From Breviolum minutum Mf 1.05b.01 (Eukaryota > Sar > Dinophyceae > Suessiales > Symbiodiniaceae): a stretch of DNA of 64,000 nucleotides. The stretch is taken from NCBI GenBank assembly GCA_000507305.1, contig DF239911.1, positions 1 to 64,000 on the forward strand, in the 5' to 3' direction. A program made the position numbers and the translations under genes. The notes below the pieces were generated by a model that was not told the origin of the DNA, did not search any database, and saw only the letters and a program-made list of their open reading frames with translations. This document shows, in pieces, positions 34,009 to 44,967 of the stretch (positions are counted from its first letter, which is position 1; each line of letters opens with the position of its first letter).

Positions 34009-34110
34009 TTTTTCTTCCCCTGAAAACGAGAAGGAATCCCCCTCTAAATTGACGGTTGGGAGATGACGTTTCCTCTGAAAATGGCCCCTTTTCAGGGGAC
34101 ACAATCAAAT
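34009..34110. repeat. Family L-type element
   Basis: TTCCCCTGAAAACGAGAAGG on the left, CCCCTTTTCAGGGGACA on the right. The outer arms are not clear. Confidence 0.55.
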
Positions 34111-34539
34111 CATTTTCGGAGGTGTTTCATTTTTCGTGTTGGTGTTGCTCATGGCAAAACTTGGGAGGAATTGGCGGAATCTTGACTTGAAACTCAACAC
34201 TTCATCCTCAAATCATTAGTTAAGACTCAAATTGGTGGAAACATGATTCAAATTCATACATTTCATAGAAAAATCGATTGGTTCTGTATGAATTTAAATC
34301 ATTTTTCTGTTTTTAAAAAACTATGACTATAATGTATATATATATATATACATATAATTGCTACCTCCAGGAAGGATATTAGCAGTATTGAAGATATTGA
34401 AGTGTATCAAATTGGCTCAGTTAAGTGAAAGCAAGTTGGGAACTTGCAGTAGGTAACAAATTGGCTGAGAAATATTGTTTTAGGGTTGTTGTTTGGGCGG
34501 TTCTATAGCAATCCAAGTAATCATTGAAACATTCTACAG

Positions 34540-34560
34540 GCCGCCAAACATGAGCCACCA
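34540..34560 (+). CDS. Possible 21-nt micro-exon
   Basis: CATTCTACAG precedes, and GTAAGT follows, the 21 bases that would encode AAKHEPP. Both signals are consensus. No neighbouring exon could be joined with confidence. Confidence 0.35.
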
Positions 34561-35288
34561 GTAAGTTTTATGTATGCAAAAAAATTATCCAACACAATGA
34601 GATGTGTCATAAGGTTATGGACAAAAATCCTGCAAGAGCGAGAATGCACTGCAAGAAGATGTTGGTAATTATGCGGTATGTCTAGTTTAGCCTAGTTTAG
34701 CCATTCCATTTTTACTGCCGGTGAAAGATTTTGTACATCAACACTCTTGAACTTTATGTTTCGAAGAAAAAACATTGACATTCCTATCATTTCCTATCGT
34801 TGGTTCCTTTCCGCCTATTTCTTTGGGCGATTCGATGAACAAATGAAACACCTCCTGAGGCACAAAATTTCATTCAAGATCTTAAATGGTGCTGTTAGGA
34901 CACTTTTTTGATCATAGAAAAACATCTTAATCGTTACAATTCATAAAGTCTCGACAGCTTTCCTCACTAGCAACGGGTGGTTGTGAGAGGGAAGGTCGGA
35001 TTCTGTTGGTAAAATGTTTAGGTCGCCCCAAGCTGTCCATAAAAATGCGGTTTTGGACAGCATTGGCGAGGATTTTAGACTAAGATTGTTGTCCTTTTGC
35101 GGTTTGGGGCATTCATTGCATGGCTACTGCGGCTGTCATGGGATATGTTTTGAACAAGTCAACATGATAAAGCTGCCATAGGTTTCAGAAGGGACAGACG
35201 CATCATGTTCACACATCCTCAAATTCCCAATCATCCGAGTTCTGTTGAAGGGGTAGATATTATACTATGTTTTTTGGATATGATGTAG
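34561..35288. other. Stretch without recognised feature
   Basis: No element and no convincing exon was seen. AT-rich, with scattered stops in all frames. Confidence 0.4.
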
Positions 35289-35419
35289 GTGCTGGTGCCT
35301 TACTTCCAGCATTCAATGACGAACACGTTCACCCACCCTTTCACAAAGACATGGGTTTGTTCGCTGATTTCGCCACTGCGCTGATTTTGCTCCAAACGAC
35401 CCGGGAGAGATCTCTATAA
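35289..35419 (+). CDS. Exon ending in a stop: AGALLPAFNDEHVHPPFHKD
   Basis: TGATGTAG acceptor, then AGALLPAFNDEHVHPPFHKD, MGLFADFATALILLQTTRER and SL before TAA at 35417. The mix of a His-rich loop and a hydrophobic, helix-like segment looks like a real membrane-associated tail. If the stop is used this is a C-terminal exon. Otherwise a GA donor in CCCGG/GAGAGA is possible. I do not recognise the family. Confidence 0.6.
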
Positions 35420-35639
35420 ATTCTATAATAGTATTTGATTGCTTTCAAGGGCATGGTTTTCAAGTATGCAACATATGCAACTCTCAAAGGCACAAGTTTA
35501 TAGATGGATTTCTCTCAATTTTGGCCCGGGAAACCAACACAAAAACCATGTACGACTTACATGTTTTTTCCATCGAAGCTTGTCAGAAGTTGATCACATA
35601 TCTCATGCCGCCATACGCCAGTGTTTTTTTTTGAAAACG

Positions 35640-35864
35640 ATCCCTTTCATTGATCTTGTTCATATCCGCCACGCGGAGGTTTCCCTACGCTTCAACGGGG
35701 TAACCCGCCGGGTCCCATGCCATGATTTCTCATACGAAACCACCATGCCCAGCGTGGTGGAGTCACGACGCATCTTTGCGGAGCCCCGAATGCCTGCTGG
35801 TGGTTGGGTCCCGGTCGGTGTCGCTTCCCAAACTCCTGTTGGAAAGCAGTTAGGCAATAGATGA
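35640..35864 (+). CDS. Exon candidate of an unrecognised gene
   Basis: A GC-rich open block reads IDLVHIRHAEVSLRFNGVTR, RVPCHDFSYETTMPSVVESR and RIFAEPRMPAGGWVPVGVAS to a stop at 35862. The minus strand is also open, with less natural composition. Its relation to the 35289 exon is unknown. Confidence 0.5.
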   Translation: MPFIDLVHIRHAEVSLRFNGVTRRVPCHDFSYETTMPSVVESRRIFAEPRMPAGGWVPVGVASQTPVGKQLGNR

Positions 35865-36458
35865 AATATGATAAGATACGAGAACATGAAACAATGCATA
35901 TATATACATATATATTTTATATTTCTTTCAATAATTAGTATATATTAGTATACGCAACTACACCTTTATTGGTGGCTTTGATCATGCTAATCTGATATTT
36001 TAGCTTGTTTTATCAAAAGCCACAGGCTGATGGTTGACGGTCACGTCAGGGATTTTGTTCCAAGTTTTTCACTTTTGGAAGTTGATGAATTCCAAGACCA
36101 AGATATTCAATCTATGGTTGTACTCATCCCGTATACCATGGAAAAACCTGTGTTTGGGAATTCTCTGGCAAACACTGTACGTAAAGAAAATGTGTTTGTT
36201 TTCTTGTTAGAACACTGAGTGAACTGTGAATAGTATACTGCACTTGGAGTTGCTTGGAGGGTTTTTGTTGGTGGAATTTAGGCTGCAAACGCAGAAGTTG
36301 CGTCTTCACAAAACTGTGTGTTGTCGTTCGTTAATGGAGCCATTTTTACCGAGTTAGGTTGCTGTGATTTTCATTTACGCGTGGTCATTCTAAGATATGT
36401 TGCGAGGTCTTCTCACGAAAAGAGCACATATCCAGTACCAGGAAGTGGTTTCAACTAC

Positions 36459-36559
36459 CATGGGCCCCCAAAACCTACATGTTTAGAGGCTTTTATGGTA
36501 AATAACCTGGATTTTAGGTGGCCCAAACCTTTATTTTTCATGGTTTTGGTGGCTCATGG
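36459..36559. repeat. Family Q element
   Basis: CATGGGCCCCCAAAACCTAC, TTAGAGGC, GGTGGCCCAAACCTTTATTT, GGTGGCTCATGG. Matches 7456. The arms pair roughly around TAACCTGGATTTTAGG. Confidence 0.6.
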
Positions 36560-36647
36560 TATTTACTGTACTCGTAGTCGTTGTTTCTTCCCCAAAATGC
36601 CGGGGCCCGCATGATCCAATTTGACGCTCTGTATTCTTCACCAACAC

Positions 36648-36748
36648 CCATACCATCCATATATGGTATATTTACCTACCTTTGATTGTCTTTAATGGTA
36701 AAATATGGTAAATGTAGGTAAATATACCCTACATGGATGCTATGGGAC
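36648..36748. repeat. Family K inverted-repeat element
   Basis: CCCATACCATCCATATATGG then TATATTTACCTACC on the left; GGTAAATATACCCTACATGG then ATGCTATGGG on the right. Confidence 0.9.
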
Positions 36749-36810
36749 AAGATAAGCATGTTAAAGATCCATTTCACAGGCGGATTTCATCTACTGTTCT
36801 ATTGTCGCAG

Positions 36811-36885
36811 GAGACTCGAAAGAAGCGCATTGAATTGGACTCGGATTATTCTCGTGGTCGACATGTGCCTATGCATGAGGATTTT
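36811..36885 (+). CDS. Exon candidate: ETRKKRIELDSDYSRGRHVP
   Basis: TTGTCGCAG acceptor, then ETRKKRIELDSDYSRGRHVP and MHE. A charged, protein-like stretch. A GT donor in CGACATGTGCC or a GA donor in GCATGAGGAT may end it. The family is unknown. Confidence 0.5.
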
Positions 36886-37929
36886 TTTCTGGAAGTGATG
36901 AACAGTTGAAGAGTTATTCAATGCCGGTTTAGTATAGCATACGCTTGGATGAACAATTCCCAATAAGGAGGTTGTTTAATGATTCTATAGAGTCAGGGCG
37001 TCATAGTGACGTCAAGAATTCAGGTAGAAATATCATCAAAATCAATCAATTTCACTCAACTTGATAGGACATTGGACATGAAAGAACTTCCTTCAAAAGC
37101 AAACTCTTGCGGATTTAGGATGGGTAGTACGGTAGGGAAATATGTTTTCAGGGCATGTTGGGTAGGTCCTTGAAGTTGAGGTAGGAGAACAGAATGGTAC
37201 AGAAAGTTTGGAAGGTGCCGGCGTCCTCTTCTCGGCAAATAAGCAACGGATGAGCCTTTTCAAGTCTCAATGACAAGCACATGAGTGATTCCTTGAGGTT
37301 TTTTTGTTTTTTTTGAACAGTCCACCCAATAGAGGCAGAATTTGAAATTTGAATAGAACGAAATGTGCTACCAGAACTTTTACTATAGGTACTGATCACA
37401 CATACAGACATGAGACGTTTAAGAATAGTTGATATGTAGAATATATCTGTATTCATTATTTTATTGTTCAAGTATATATATATATATACATACTATGTTT
37501 GAATATCAAATGCATTTAGAAATCATTGGACATCCATGGGCCAAAGAATAAAATCCGCCAAGTGTCCCAAAAACACCAGTGGAGAGGTCGTTTTGACCCT
37601 TGCTTTTTTCAGGCGGCTCCCCATCCTGATCCTGTGAATCTTCGTAGTCGGGGAGTCCAGAGGAGTTTTGTCAATGGAGTTTCCTGGTTCCCTTGATTGG
37701 TGGTAGGTAGCATATAATCACCCAATTGGCTATACATATACCACTTAAATAGCACTTCTACATTGCCTTCTGGAGGGTTACATGCTACCTACCATCCTTT
37801 ATGGGAACCAGCAAACAACCATTGACTTTTTGTTGTTGTTTTTTTTGTTACGGGTAGGTGAAACAAACTACATCAAAAGAATGACTAGTGTTCTAAAAGA
37901 TTTTTTTGATGACTGAAGTATATAATAAC

Positions 37930-38017
37930 CCACACCATCCATGTATGGTATATTTACCTACATTTGGTTGATTTTCATGGTAAATGTAGGTAAATATACC
38001 ATACATAGATGGTAGGG
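37930..38017. repeat. Family K element
   Basis: CCCACACCATCCATGTATGG then TATATTTACC; GGTAAATATACCATACATAG then ATGGTAGGG. An inverted repeat at 37696-37795 pairs GGTAGGTAGCATATAA with TACATGCTACCTACC, a further, unnamed family. Confidence 0.9.
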
Positions 38018-38149
38018 GTATATAATATGAATGCTTTGGACCTCAAAGGGACGTGTGATGTTGCTTGATTTTCCATTCAGTGACGCCGTTCAACCGTGGT
38101 GAAAAAATTTGGGGTCGAGGGCCCGCACGGCTGAAAAAATCTAAGGTCT

Positions 38150-38269
38150 ACGATGCATTTCACAAATTGTTCTGGAAGCAACCAAGGAGAAACAGCGCGA
38201 AAACAGGGGCGATTAGACTTGAAGGGTGTTGCGGGTCTTGAATTGCAGCAGCTAACTGCAAGATCGAAG
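38150..38269 (+). CDS. Exon candidate: KQGRLDLKGVAGLELQQLTA
   Basis: The frame reads SGSNQGETARKQGRLDLKG then VAGLELQQLTARSK, ending at a GT donor in ATCGAAG/GTGAAG. Helical, basic composition. The 5' acceptor is not clear. Confidence 0.5.
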
Positions 38270-38470
38270 GTGAAGTGGGCGCAGAATCAAGTTGAAAGTG
38301 GGTCCATCAGCCATGTTTTCTGGGTGATTGTCAAAATTCAATGAATTGAAACTTGAAGGTTTTTGTTGAACCCATAGAAAATCACACTTTTTGGGGGGAT
38401 ATGTTTTTTTGGGGGGGGTGGTTGTCCTTCATAATTGTTTGGGGCATCATTGAATTTCTCGGGATTTTAC

Positions 38471-38640
38471 AAGATGACTTCTTTTGGTGGTGGTTGTGTT
38501 TTGGGAATTCTTTCGCAACGTCAAAAAAAAGGAGACGAAGCAAGCCAAGCACTTCTTGGGATTGATGGGTTGGGGAGCTCCCAGCTGCACCGGTTGGTCA
38601 CCTCGATGTTGGTGTCAAACCTTGAAGTCGCTGGAGTCCC
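38471..38640 (+). CDS. Exon candidate: SQALLGIDGLGSSQLHRLVT
   Basis: TTTTACAAG acceptor, then MTSFGGGCVLGILSQRQKKG, DEASQALLGIDGLGSSQLHR and LVTSMLVSNLE. Protein-like. The frame is open to 38731. It may join the 38150 exon upstream and the 39906 exon downstream, but the phases were not resolved. Confidence 0.5.
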
Positions 38641-38865
38641 TTCCCCCAAATACCTTATGAGTAGCAGGCCTTTCCGGGGCCCCCAAACCACCTACTCACA
38701 AGCTAGCCAATGGAGGATTTTGGAGGACTAAGGGAAAGAAACACCATTTTTTTGAAATTTATTGGGAAAACATAACTTTGGCATCCCTTGGCCATATAAT
38801 TTGGTTATTTTTTTGTTTGAATGGGAGTAGTTTCTCGATGGAACCCCTAGCAGCAGGGTTAAGTG

Positions 38866-38963
38866 GGGTTTTTGCTCCACTTATAGGGGTTACTGTATAA
38901 CTCCAGTTGCCATCTAGAGGGGTTACAACTCCATGTCTAACCAGTAGGGGGCCATCTTGTAGA
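38866..38963. repeat. Family H element, diverged
   Basis: TTTGCTCCACTTATAGGGGT on the left; AACCAGTAGGGGGCCATCTT then GTAG on the right. Confidence 0.7.
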
Positions 38964-39036
38964 TTGTTTTTTCCTGAGCAAAAAGGTGCAACATGAAAGA
39001 ACAAGGCAGATGTGGGTTCAACAACGTGAATCTATA

Positions 39037-39140
39037 TACCCTCCAGGGAACTAACATATCCCCCCAAAAATGGGCATTTTGAGTCGATGATTTTCCGAAC
39101 TTCCCGTTTGGTGGGATATGTATCCATTCCCTGGAGGGTA
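39037..39140. repeat. Family L element
   Basis: TACCCTCCAGGGAACTAACA then TATCCCCCC on the left; GGGATATGTATCCATTCCCT then GGAGGGTA on the right. Confidence 0.9.
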
Positions 39141-39262
39141 TCTCGGGCATGCTTGGGAAAAAGATCATGATCATGATATCATGGTATCATGGTATCAATC
39201 AGCGGCACACATATTGGGCTTTCTTCGGAATCGAGTGATCCGGAGCAATAGCAGCTAAAGGA

Positions 39263-39645
39263 TACCCTCCCTATAAACCAACATATGGGTGTTTCCTAAA
39301 ATGGTGGGAAAACCCCCCATTTCACAGCCCAAAAATGATCATTTATAGTAGGAAAACCCCCATGGATTGTTGGGGAAACCTACCATTTTTAGGGTTCACC
39401 CCCATGTCCCCTGAAAATTCCTTTGGCCGGAAGATGAGATTGTTCCTTTTTAAGATGGGCCGATGTTCATGGGCTGTTTGCAGTTAGTCTCAGGGAGGTA
39501 CTTGGAGGATCATCCCAATTAGTAAGTAGATCGTAACCCCCATTTATAAGCCATTTAGGCCATTTGGAAGTGGAACAACCCTACTTATGGGGCTTATTAA
39601 CCATGGTTATTAACCACTTACTAACTGGGATGATCCTCCAAGTAT
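39263..39645. mobile_element. Composite: family C split by family E, joined to family G
   Basis: C begins TACCCTCCCTATAAACCAAC and resumes at GTCCCCTGAAAATTCC, ending AGTCTCAGGGAGGTA (39500). Between lies a full E copy (39281-39404, ATATGGGTGTTTCCTAAAAT to TTAGGGTTCACCCCCAT). G (39499-39645, TACTTGGAGGATCATCCC to GGGATGATCCTCCAAGTA) starts on the same TA that ends C. Confidence 0.9.
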
Positions 39646-39905
39646 ACCCATCTAGAGTTGAATCTTGCAACTTCGCGAGGTCTTTGCCTCGCATTGCTCC
39701 TGCAAGGCGATTACGTAATTTTACTAACCACTTTTAGGTATTTCTCACAGCCATTTGACCCCAAAAAATTCATGATTTGAACAGCTGGACAACGGAACTT
39801 GACATGGATAGTTCGGAGGTGCATTAGTTTTTTTTTGGTAGCTGAGTCAGAATATTCAGCAATTAGCTTCCACCTTTTTGCTTGGAATCTCTGTTTTTGG
39901 TATAG

Positions 39906-40020
39906 CAAACCCTTACCCAGAGAGTCTCATGTTGTCAAGTCAACAGCCGCAAGGTTTTTTGGACAATTTGTCGTCCCTAGCCTCCCTAAAACCAGCTGAA
40001 ACCCAAGAGGAAAGGATTCC
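39906..40020 (+). CDS. Exon abutting a family A element
   Basis: GGTATAG acceptor, then NPYPESLMLSSQQPQGFLD and NLSSLASLKPAETQEERIP. Ser/Gln/Glu-rich, clearly protein-like. The open frame runs into CCTGAGTGGTGG, the left end of a family A copy, where a GA donor would keep codon phase 0. The family is unknown. Confidence 0.6.
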
Positions 40021-40118
40021 TGAGTGGTGGTTTCAAATATTTTTTTATTTTCACCCCTTTTTGGGGAAGATTTCCAATTTGACTGATATTTTTCAAATGG
40101 GTTGAAACCACCAACTAA
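40021..40118. repeat. Family A element at an exon end
   Basis: TGAGTGGTGGTTTCAAATAT to GGGTTGAAACCACCAACTAA. Only the inner arms are conserved. Confidence 0.9.
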
Positions 40119-40180
40119 ATTCGTTCCTACCATTTTTGAGGGGTAAACTTGCAGTTTCCAGGGTTCCCCACACGTTTCAG

Positions 40181-40257
40181 GTGTTGATGTCGACAAAGTG
40201 GATGAAGGCTCGGTTCAGATATTCGGAGAATGCAAGATAACATTGGGATTTCGGTGA
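40181..40257 (+). CDS. Terminal exon: VDVDKVDEGSVQIFGECKIT
   Basis: CACGTTTCAG acceptor, or an earlier one at TTTCCAG (40160), then VDVDKVDEGSVQIFGECKIT and LGFR before TGA at 40255. With the earlier acceptor the frame joins the 39906 exon in phase 0. Acidic, protein-like. The family is unknown. Confidence 0.5.
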
Positions 40258-40312
40258 TTTTTTGTTAATTCAGGGGTCAAGTACCTCTTCCAAGGGCCAA
40301 GATGTTACCATA

Positions 40313-40420
40313 CCCATATCATCAATGTATATATATATATATAAAATATGGCATATTTACCTACATGTGGTTGTTTTTTTATCGTAAGTGTAGGTAAATA
40401 TACCATACATGGATCCCATG
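40313..40420. repeat. Family K element
   Basis: CCCATATCATCAATGTATAT, GGCATATTTACCTACATGTG; GTGTAGGTAAATATACCATA then CATGGATCCCATG. Confidence 0.88.
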
Positions 40421-41459
40421 ACAAAATTGATTGTTGATAATATATTATTTATGCATATCTACAGAAAAAGTATGTGTTTACACCTTCCTGTCTACACAGG
40501 TGTAGTCCACAATATTTACAGATACAAATGAATATAGAGGTGAGACAGGTTGCGGACTGAGAACCAAGCCAGGGTTGGATCTCATGGTTGGGAGCATTGA
40601 AATTGGATGCGACAAACATGAGTTGCTGTCTAAGTCGAAGATCTTTTCTTACACAAATCACGGATGCGATGTGTTTTTGTTTTTTTGTGCAGTTTTTGAA
40701 CTTCAAGTTGTTTTTTTTTGGGAAGTTGCCCTTAAAATGAGCTGTTATTGATTTTTGTTTGGGTGGAATGATTGGTACAGTAGAAAGATTACCATTTCTT
40801 TTCGATTCCAATCCACATCTTCTCATAAGTAGCCCACAAATTCTCTGGAAAAGAGCAAACAAGATACGCAAGCACACAAGAACAATGTGACGGTTTGGTA
40901 AAAATCCACTGTTCTTATCAACACATATTAAAACTTCAGAGGATCAATCAGGATCAATGTATGGCATGCTTTCCCCCATTTACATGTTTTTTTTCTATGC
41001 ATACATGTATACAGGTAAAAATATGCCATGCGGATCCTCTAGGAACATGTTCTACTGTAATGCTTTTTGGTTCCGGTTCCGATGAACAGCCCAAACACCT
41101 TTGAATGGACCAGTTCGTGAGCAGTATCCACTAAAAAGACCTTAACTCAAGAGAAGTCCTTGGAGTTTTATTTGGTGAAGTTCCGAAACAAAAACTGCCA
41201 ACACTGTAGCGCTGAAAAGTACTTATCTATTCATTTTCCATGTAAATATTTTATCTATGATATGTCTTTATATATAGATATTTATATATATATATATGTC
41301 ATTACAGTATATATTCATACAACCCATCTACACTTGGAATTGGTATATCATATATACTGCAAATGTTGGCACATGAATTCGCGTTGTTTGTATATGGCCC
41401 AAATGATTCAAGAGCTGGACCTAGCTTCATCCTGAATGAGTATGAATATAAAAGATATA

Positions 41460-41584
41460 TACTTGGATGTCCCAGGAAGTTGGTAAATGGTTAAAAAATG
41501 GGTTATAACCTCAATATATCCCATTTATAGGTAGGTTATAACCCACTTACTAACCATTTACTAACTTCCTGGGACATCCAAGTA
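41460..41584. repeat. Family F element, consensus copy
   Basis: TACTTGGATGTCCCAGGAAG to CTTCCTGGGACATCCAAGTA, perfect 20-bp arms. Further inner pairing of TTAGTAAATGG. Confidence 0.95.
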
Positions 41585-41904
41585 TACATGTCCCATTTTC
41601 TAGCCGTTGCTTTAGCATCCTAATTCCAGAAGCCATTGCTATACCAAAATAATATGCCCTTGAATACTCACACTTTCCCATTTCTTTTGCCACATACCTG
41701 GGATTACCTGGGTGAGGTTTTCAATGGTTTTCAAATAGAGTTTTTGTTTAATGTGTACCCTTATGGGTTTTTGGTGAAGCTGTTTATTTCTTTATGTTTC
41801 GTAAACGTTTTTCAGATAAGTCCCTGGGCAATTTATAACGACCTCAGCCGAGGTCACTCCAAACGGTGGTTTAGTAAGGGAATCCCCCTAAACAGTTCAA
41901 CCGA

Positions 41905-42025
41905 GATATGGGGGGTTCCTAAAATGGTGGTACCCAACAGCCATTGGTTTTCCCACTAAAAATGATCATTTTGGATCATTTTGGGGTGTTTGGGGGGTAC
42001 CACCATTTAAGGAAACACCCATATA
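41905..42025. repeat. Family E element
   Basis: GATATGGGGGGTTCCTAAAA to TAAGGAAACACCCATATAC. ATGATCATTTTGGATCATTT inside. Confidence 0.9.
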
Positions 42026-42654
42026 CTTGTCATTCCTTACTCTTCAATGGGGCCTGCGGAGGTGAATTGCTCGACTTATGTTCGCCCATCCATGCGTACC
42101 AGGCTTGAGAAGTCCCAGCCCGCGAAACCTAGGGGTTTTCACCAAAAAAATGACCAGCCATACGGTCTTCTTGAAGGATAATCCTTATATATATATATAT
42201 ATGTACATAAACGATTCTATATCTATAATGGTGTTTAATCAATCGACTTGGGGGTTTATTTCGTGGGCATTGGGGGTGCGACGAAGGTTCTTTACGTCGA
42301 TATGTTCTGAAACTTCAAGAAACTTCATGATGTGATTTTTGTTTGTTCTAGCCTTTGTTTTCAAATATTGTGCTTTCAATCACTTGGGATTTGCAGTTTA
42401 AAATTATCCCGCCACATCACTCGGTGATCCATTTTGATGAATATTATAGGTAGGGCCTTAACACATCTTCTTTTAAGTGAAGTTGCCTTACAAAGACCTA
42501 CTTCTTTTTCAGGAACCAACCGTCAGTCAGAAAACAACCTTGAAATAAAAATACTTGGAAGCTTGGGAACATCGTGAAACTGACCAGGGATTGGTTGTTC
42601 AAAGCTGTCGGACTAAGAAGGGCTATCTATTGTTTGATTTGTATAGCATTTATG

Positions 42655-42770
42655 GATACTGTTGATGGTTCAGAAATCCTGCACCACCTGGGATACATAA
42701 AGCCTTGTAACTCATGGGATACACTATCAACCTTAACTGGTGAACGCCGGATTTCTGAACCATCAACAAC
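42655..42770. repeat. Family J element
   Basis: TACTGTTGATGGTTCAGAAA to TTTCTGAACCATCAACA. The right end meets the next A element (42769) almost without spacer. Confidence 0.92.
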
Positions 42771-42876
42771 TGGGTGGTGGTTTCAGTGGTTTCTAACATT
42801 TTTTATTTTCACCCCCATTTGGGGAAGATTGCCAATTTGACTAATATTTTTCAAAGGGGTTGAAACCACCAACTAG
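42769..42876. repeat. Family A element stacked on family J
   Basis: CTGGGTGGTGGTTTCAGTGG to GGGTTGAAACCACCAACTAG. Flanks ACAA on both sides. Confidence 0.92.
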
Positions 42877-43336
42877 ACAATATCTCCTGTTTGGTAGGGT
42901 TTTTGGTGACAAAAACCGTCACTGTGATAGTTGTTTCCAGGCAGGGACCTGTATCGAGGGTTAGCCGTTGCGAAACGGAGGAATCAGTGGGGTTTATTTT
43001 TGATGATATCAATATCTCCAGCTTTCTTGGAGAGAGCCATGAATAGCAAATGATCCAAAATGCATCTTTAGTTTCACAACATGTTGTGCATCAGAAATGC
43101 TATTGAATAATCTTGTGTCGTGTTTGATTTCCTTTTTTCAAACAATTTGGGGCCCCCTGACTTCTGCTATTCCGTTTCAAGAATATGGGCCCCATGTTCC
43201 TTATGATGATCATCAACCCGGCTGTAATTTGTAAAGGGTCGGAGGCTCACGGTATATTATAACTATATTATACATATATACTTATTCTTTGTCAACAAAT
43301 ACCTGGCCGATGCAAAGAAGCTCCAGAATGTTGCAG

Positions 43337-43851
43337 GCTTCCAGACCCTGGCATTGGAAGCAAGCGCATTTTTGGATCTCTTGCTATGACAAGTCAGGAA
43401 GCAAAAGACATGAAATCAACAAGAGAAACACTGTTTGGAACATTTGCACCTGACTGGAGAAAAAAAAAAGGTGAAGGGAGAGGATCTGCAGGAGCTCCAA
43501 AAGGTGATGAGAGTGATTCAAGGGCACCGACAGACTCCGGGATTGACAGACTTGGCAGAAAAAAGCTGGAAGTCGAAAAGCAACAGCATGACATGGATAC
43601 CGATGGTTGGATTGGCGAACCATCATTCAAAGGTCTCCTTTTGCGACATGTATGACAAGCTGGGGGAGAAAGATTTGTCTATCATCAAGAGGCTTGCAGC
43701 TGGTCGTGCCGATATTTACTGGTATGCCATTTTGGCTTTGGCATACAAGTTGTTGCAGAGTGGGTCAATAACCAAGAAATATTTGATCCACTACTTGCAG
43801 CACAATGATGATCTGGAGAAGAAACTTGGAGGATCGATTCTGAAGGAGTAG
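43337..43851 (+). CDS. Terminal exon of an unrecognised gene, with an apparent frameshift
   Basis: AATGTTGCAG acceptor, then LPDPGIGSKRIFGSLAMTSQ, EAKDMKSTRETLFGTFAPDW, a hydrophilic linker (GSAGAPKGDESDSRAPTDSG) and DTDGWIGEPSFK up to about 43632. A second frame then continues with FCDMYDKLGEKDLSIIKRLA, AGRADIYWYAILALAYKLLQ, SGSITKKYLIHYLQHNDDLE and KKLGGSILKE before TAG at 43849. Both parts look truly coding, but they lie in different frames, the switch falling between about 43630 and 43645. A 1-base assembly error, a real frameshift or a very short intron could explain this. The second frame is also open further 5' (to 43435), across an A9 run at 43461. The C-terminal half is predicted helical. 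The family is not recognised. Confidence 0.65.
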
Positions 43852-44164
43852 ACAAATACACAAATTGCACTTCCTGTGGATTGGGTTCTTACTTTACGGG
43901 TCTGAGCTTGTGTTGCGATCCTGTATTTGGATTCTTTTGGATGTTATTGATTGTGATTGTTGTTATCTGTAATTTGGCTTAATTTTCTGTCATTGTTTGT
44001 TGGGTTGAATGTCCAAGATACTGGTCAATAACAAAAACGAAACACAAATGGAATCGATGAAATTCCTGGATTGCTCTTAAGAAAAAAAATATACTTATAC
44101 TTATTCTTTGTTTATGTAACTTCCCAGTGTCCTTCTGAAATTGGAGTCACATTTATGTGTAGAT

Positions 44165-44252
44165 ATACCCCCGCGAAGACTACCATATCCCCTGAAAAAT
44201 GCTGGTTGGAAGACTATTTGCCTTTTTGAATGGCATGTTAAGTTTCAGGGAG
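44165..44252. repeat. Family L-type element
   Basis: TACCCCCGCGAAGACTACCA then TATCCCCTGAAAAATG; GGCATGTTAAGTTTCAGGG on the right. Confidence 0.75.
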
Positions 44253-44387
44253 CAGCAAAACAGGCCGTTTTGTCAAACAAAGTGCACTTCAAAGTATTGT
44301 GTGCAGAAGATGTTTATTTTTGAAACTTCAGTTGTTGTGTCTTGCATTTTCTATATGTATTTTTTTTTTCAGGATTTTTCAGGGTTC

Positions 44388-44498
44388 TACCCTCCCTAAA
44401 ACTAAGATAGCACCTGCCAGGAAGCCATCCCAAAAGGACATGTTTATTTTCCAACCATCAGGCCCTTCAGGCGTTAGCTGTTGGTTTCAGGGAGGGTA
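44388..44498. repeat. Family C element
   Basis: TACCCTCCCTAAAACTAAGA then TAGCACCTGCC; AGCTGTTGGTTTCAGGGAGG then GTA. Confidence 0.9.
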
Positions 44499-44640
44499 TT
44501 TTAAAAAAGTTCCAAGCCTCCAGTCGGCAACCCCTTTCCCCCCATGAGAGGCACCCGAGGCACCCCCCAACCCATGCCAACCCCCAAAGGAAGTATAAGG
44601 CGGCCCAATTTCAGGCCAACTTCACGGCCAGTGGGGGTTA

Positions 44641-44757
44641 ACAATTGCTAGTAAGTGGTTAGTTCGTAATTTGTAAGCCATTTTAGGCCTTTCGGAAGAG
44701 AATTAAGCCCATGGTTTTTAACCACTTCCTAGGATTTCCTAGGATGGTCCTCCAAGA
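44641..44757. repeat. Family G element, diverged
   Basis: GCTAGTAAGTGGTTAGTTCG and TTTGTAAGCCATTTTAGGCC inside; the right end AGGATGGTCCTCCAAG is typical. The left outer arm is lost. Confidence 0.75.
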
Positions 44758-44781
44758 AGAGTCCAATACACCCTGGAAAAT

Positions 44782-44908
44782 TACCCTCCTCCCTGAAACT
44801 AACAGCAAAAGCACCTAAACATAGATGGTTGCAAAAACCATCGTTCCCGTTGGGTTTTCGGCCTATGTTCAGGTGCAAATCCTTGCTGTTAGTTTACCCG
44901 GGAGGGTA
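44782..44908. repeat. Family C element
   Basis: TACCCTCCTCCCTGAAACTA then ACAGCAAAAGCACCT; GTTCAGGTGCAAATCCTTGC, TGTTAGTTTACCCGGGAGGG then TA. The right arm mixes C and B features (GTTTACC). Confidence 0.88.
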
Positions 44909-44967
44909 ACATTTTGAACCCAAAAAAATGATAAAAAAAAGGAGATTGAACATGAAAATGGCAACAT

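Larger units (their letters stand above)
32357..34539. other. Element-rich stretch without recognised exon
   Basis: It holds J (32962), F (33474), A with duplicated flanks (33757-33949) and an L-type element (34009-34110). An open patch at 32494-32676 is weakly exon-like. Confidence 0.45.
40421..43336. other. Element-rich stretch without recognised exon
   Basis: It holds F (41460), an O fragment (41838-41895), E (41905), J (42655) and A (42769). AT-rich runs with (TA)n at 41270-41310. A minus-strand open frame at 40449-40877 has no signature. Confidence 0.45.
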
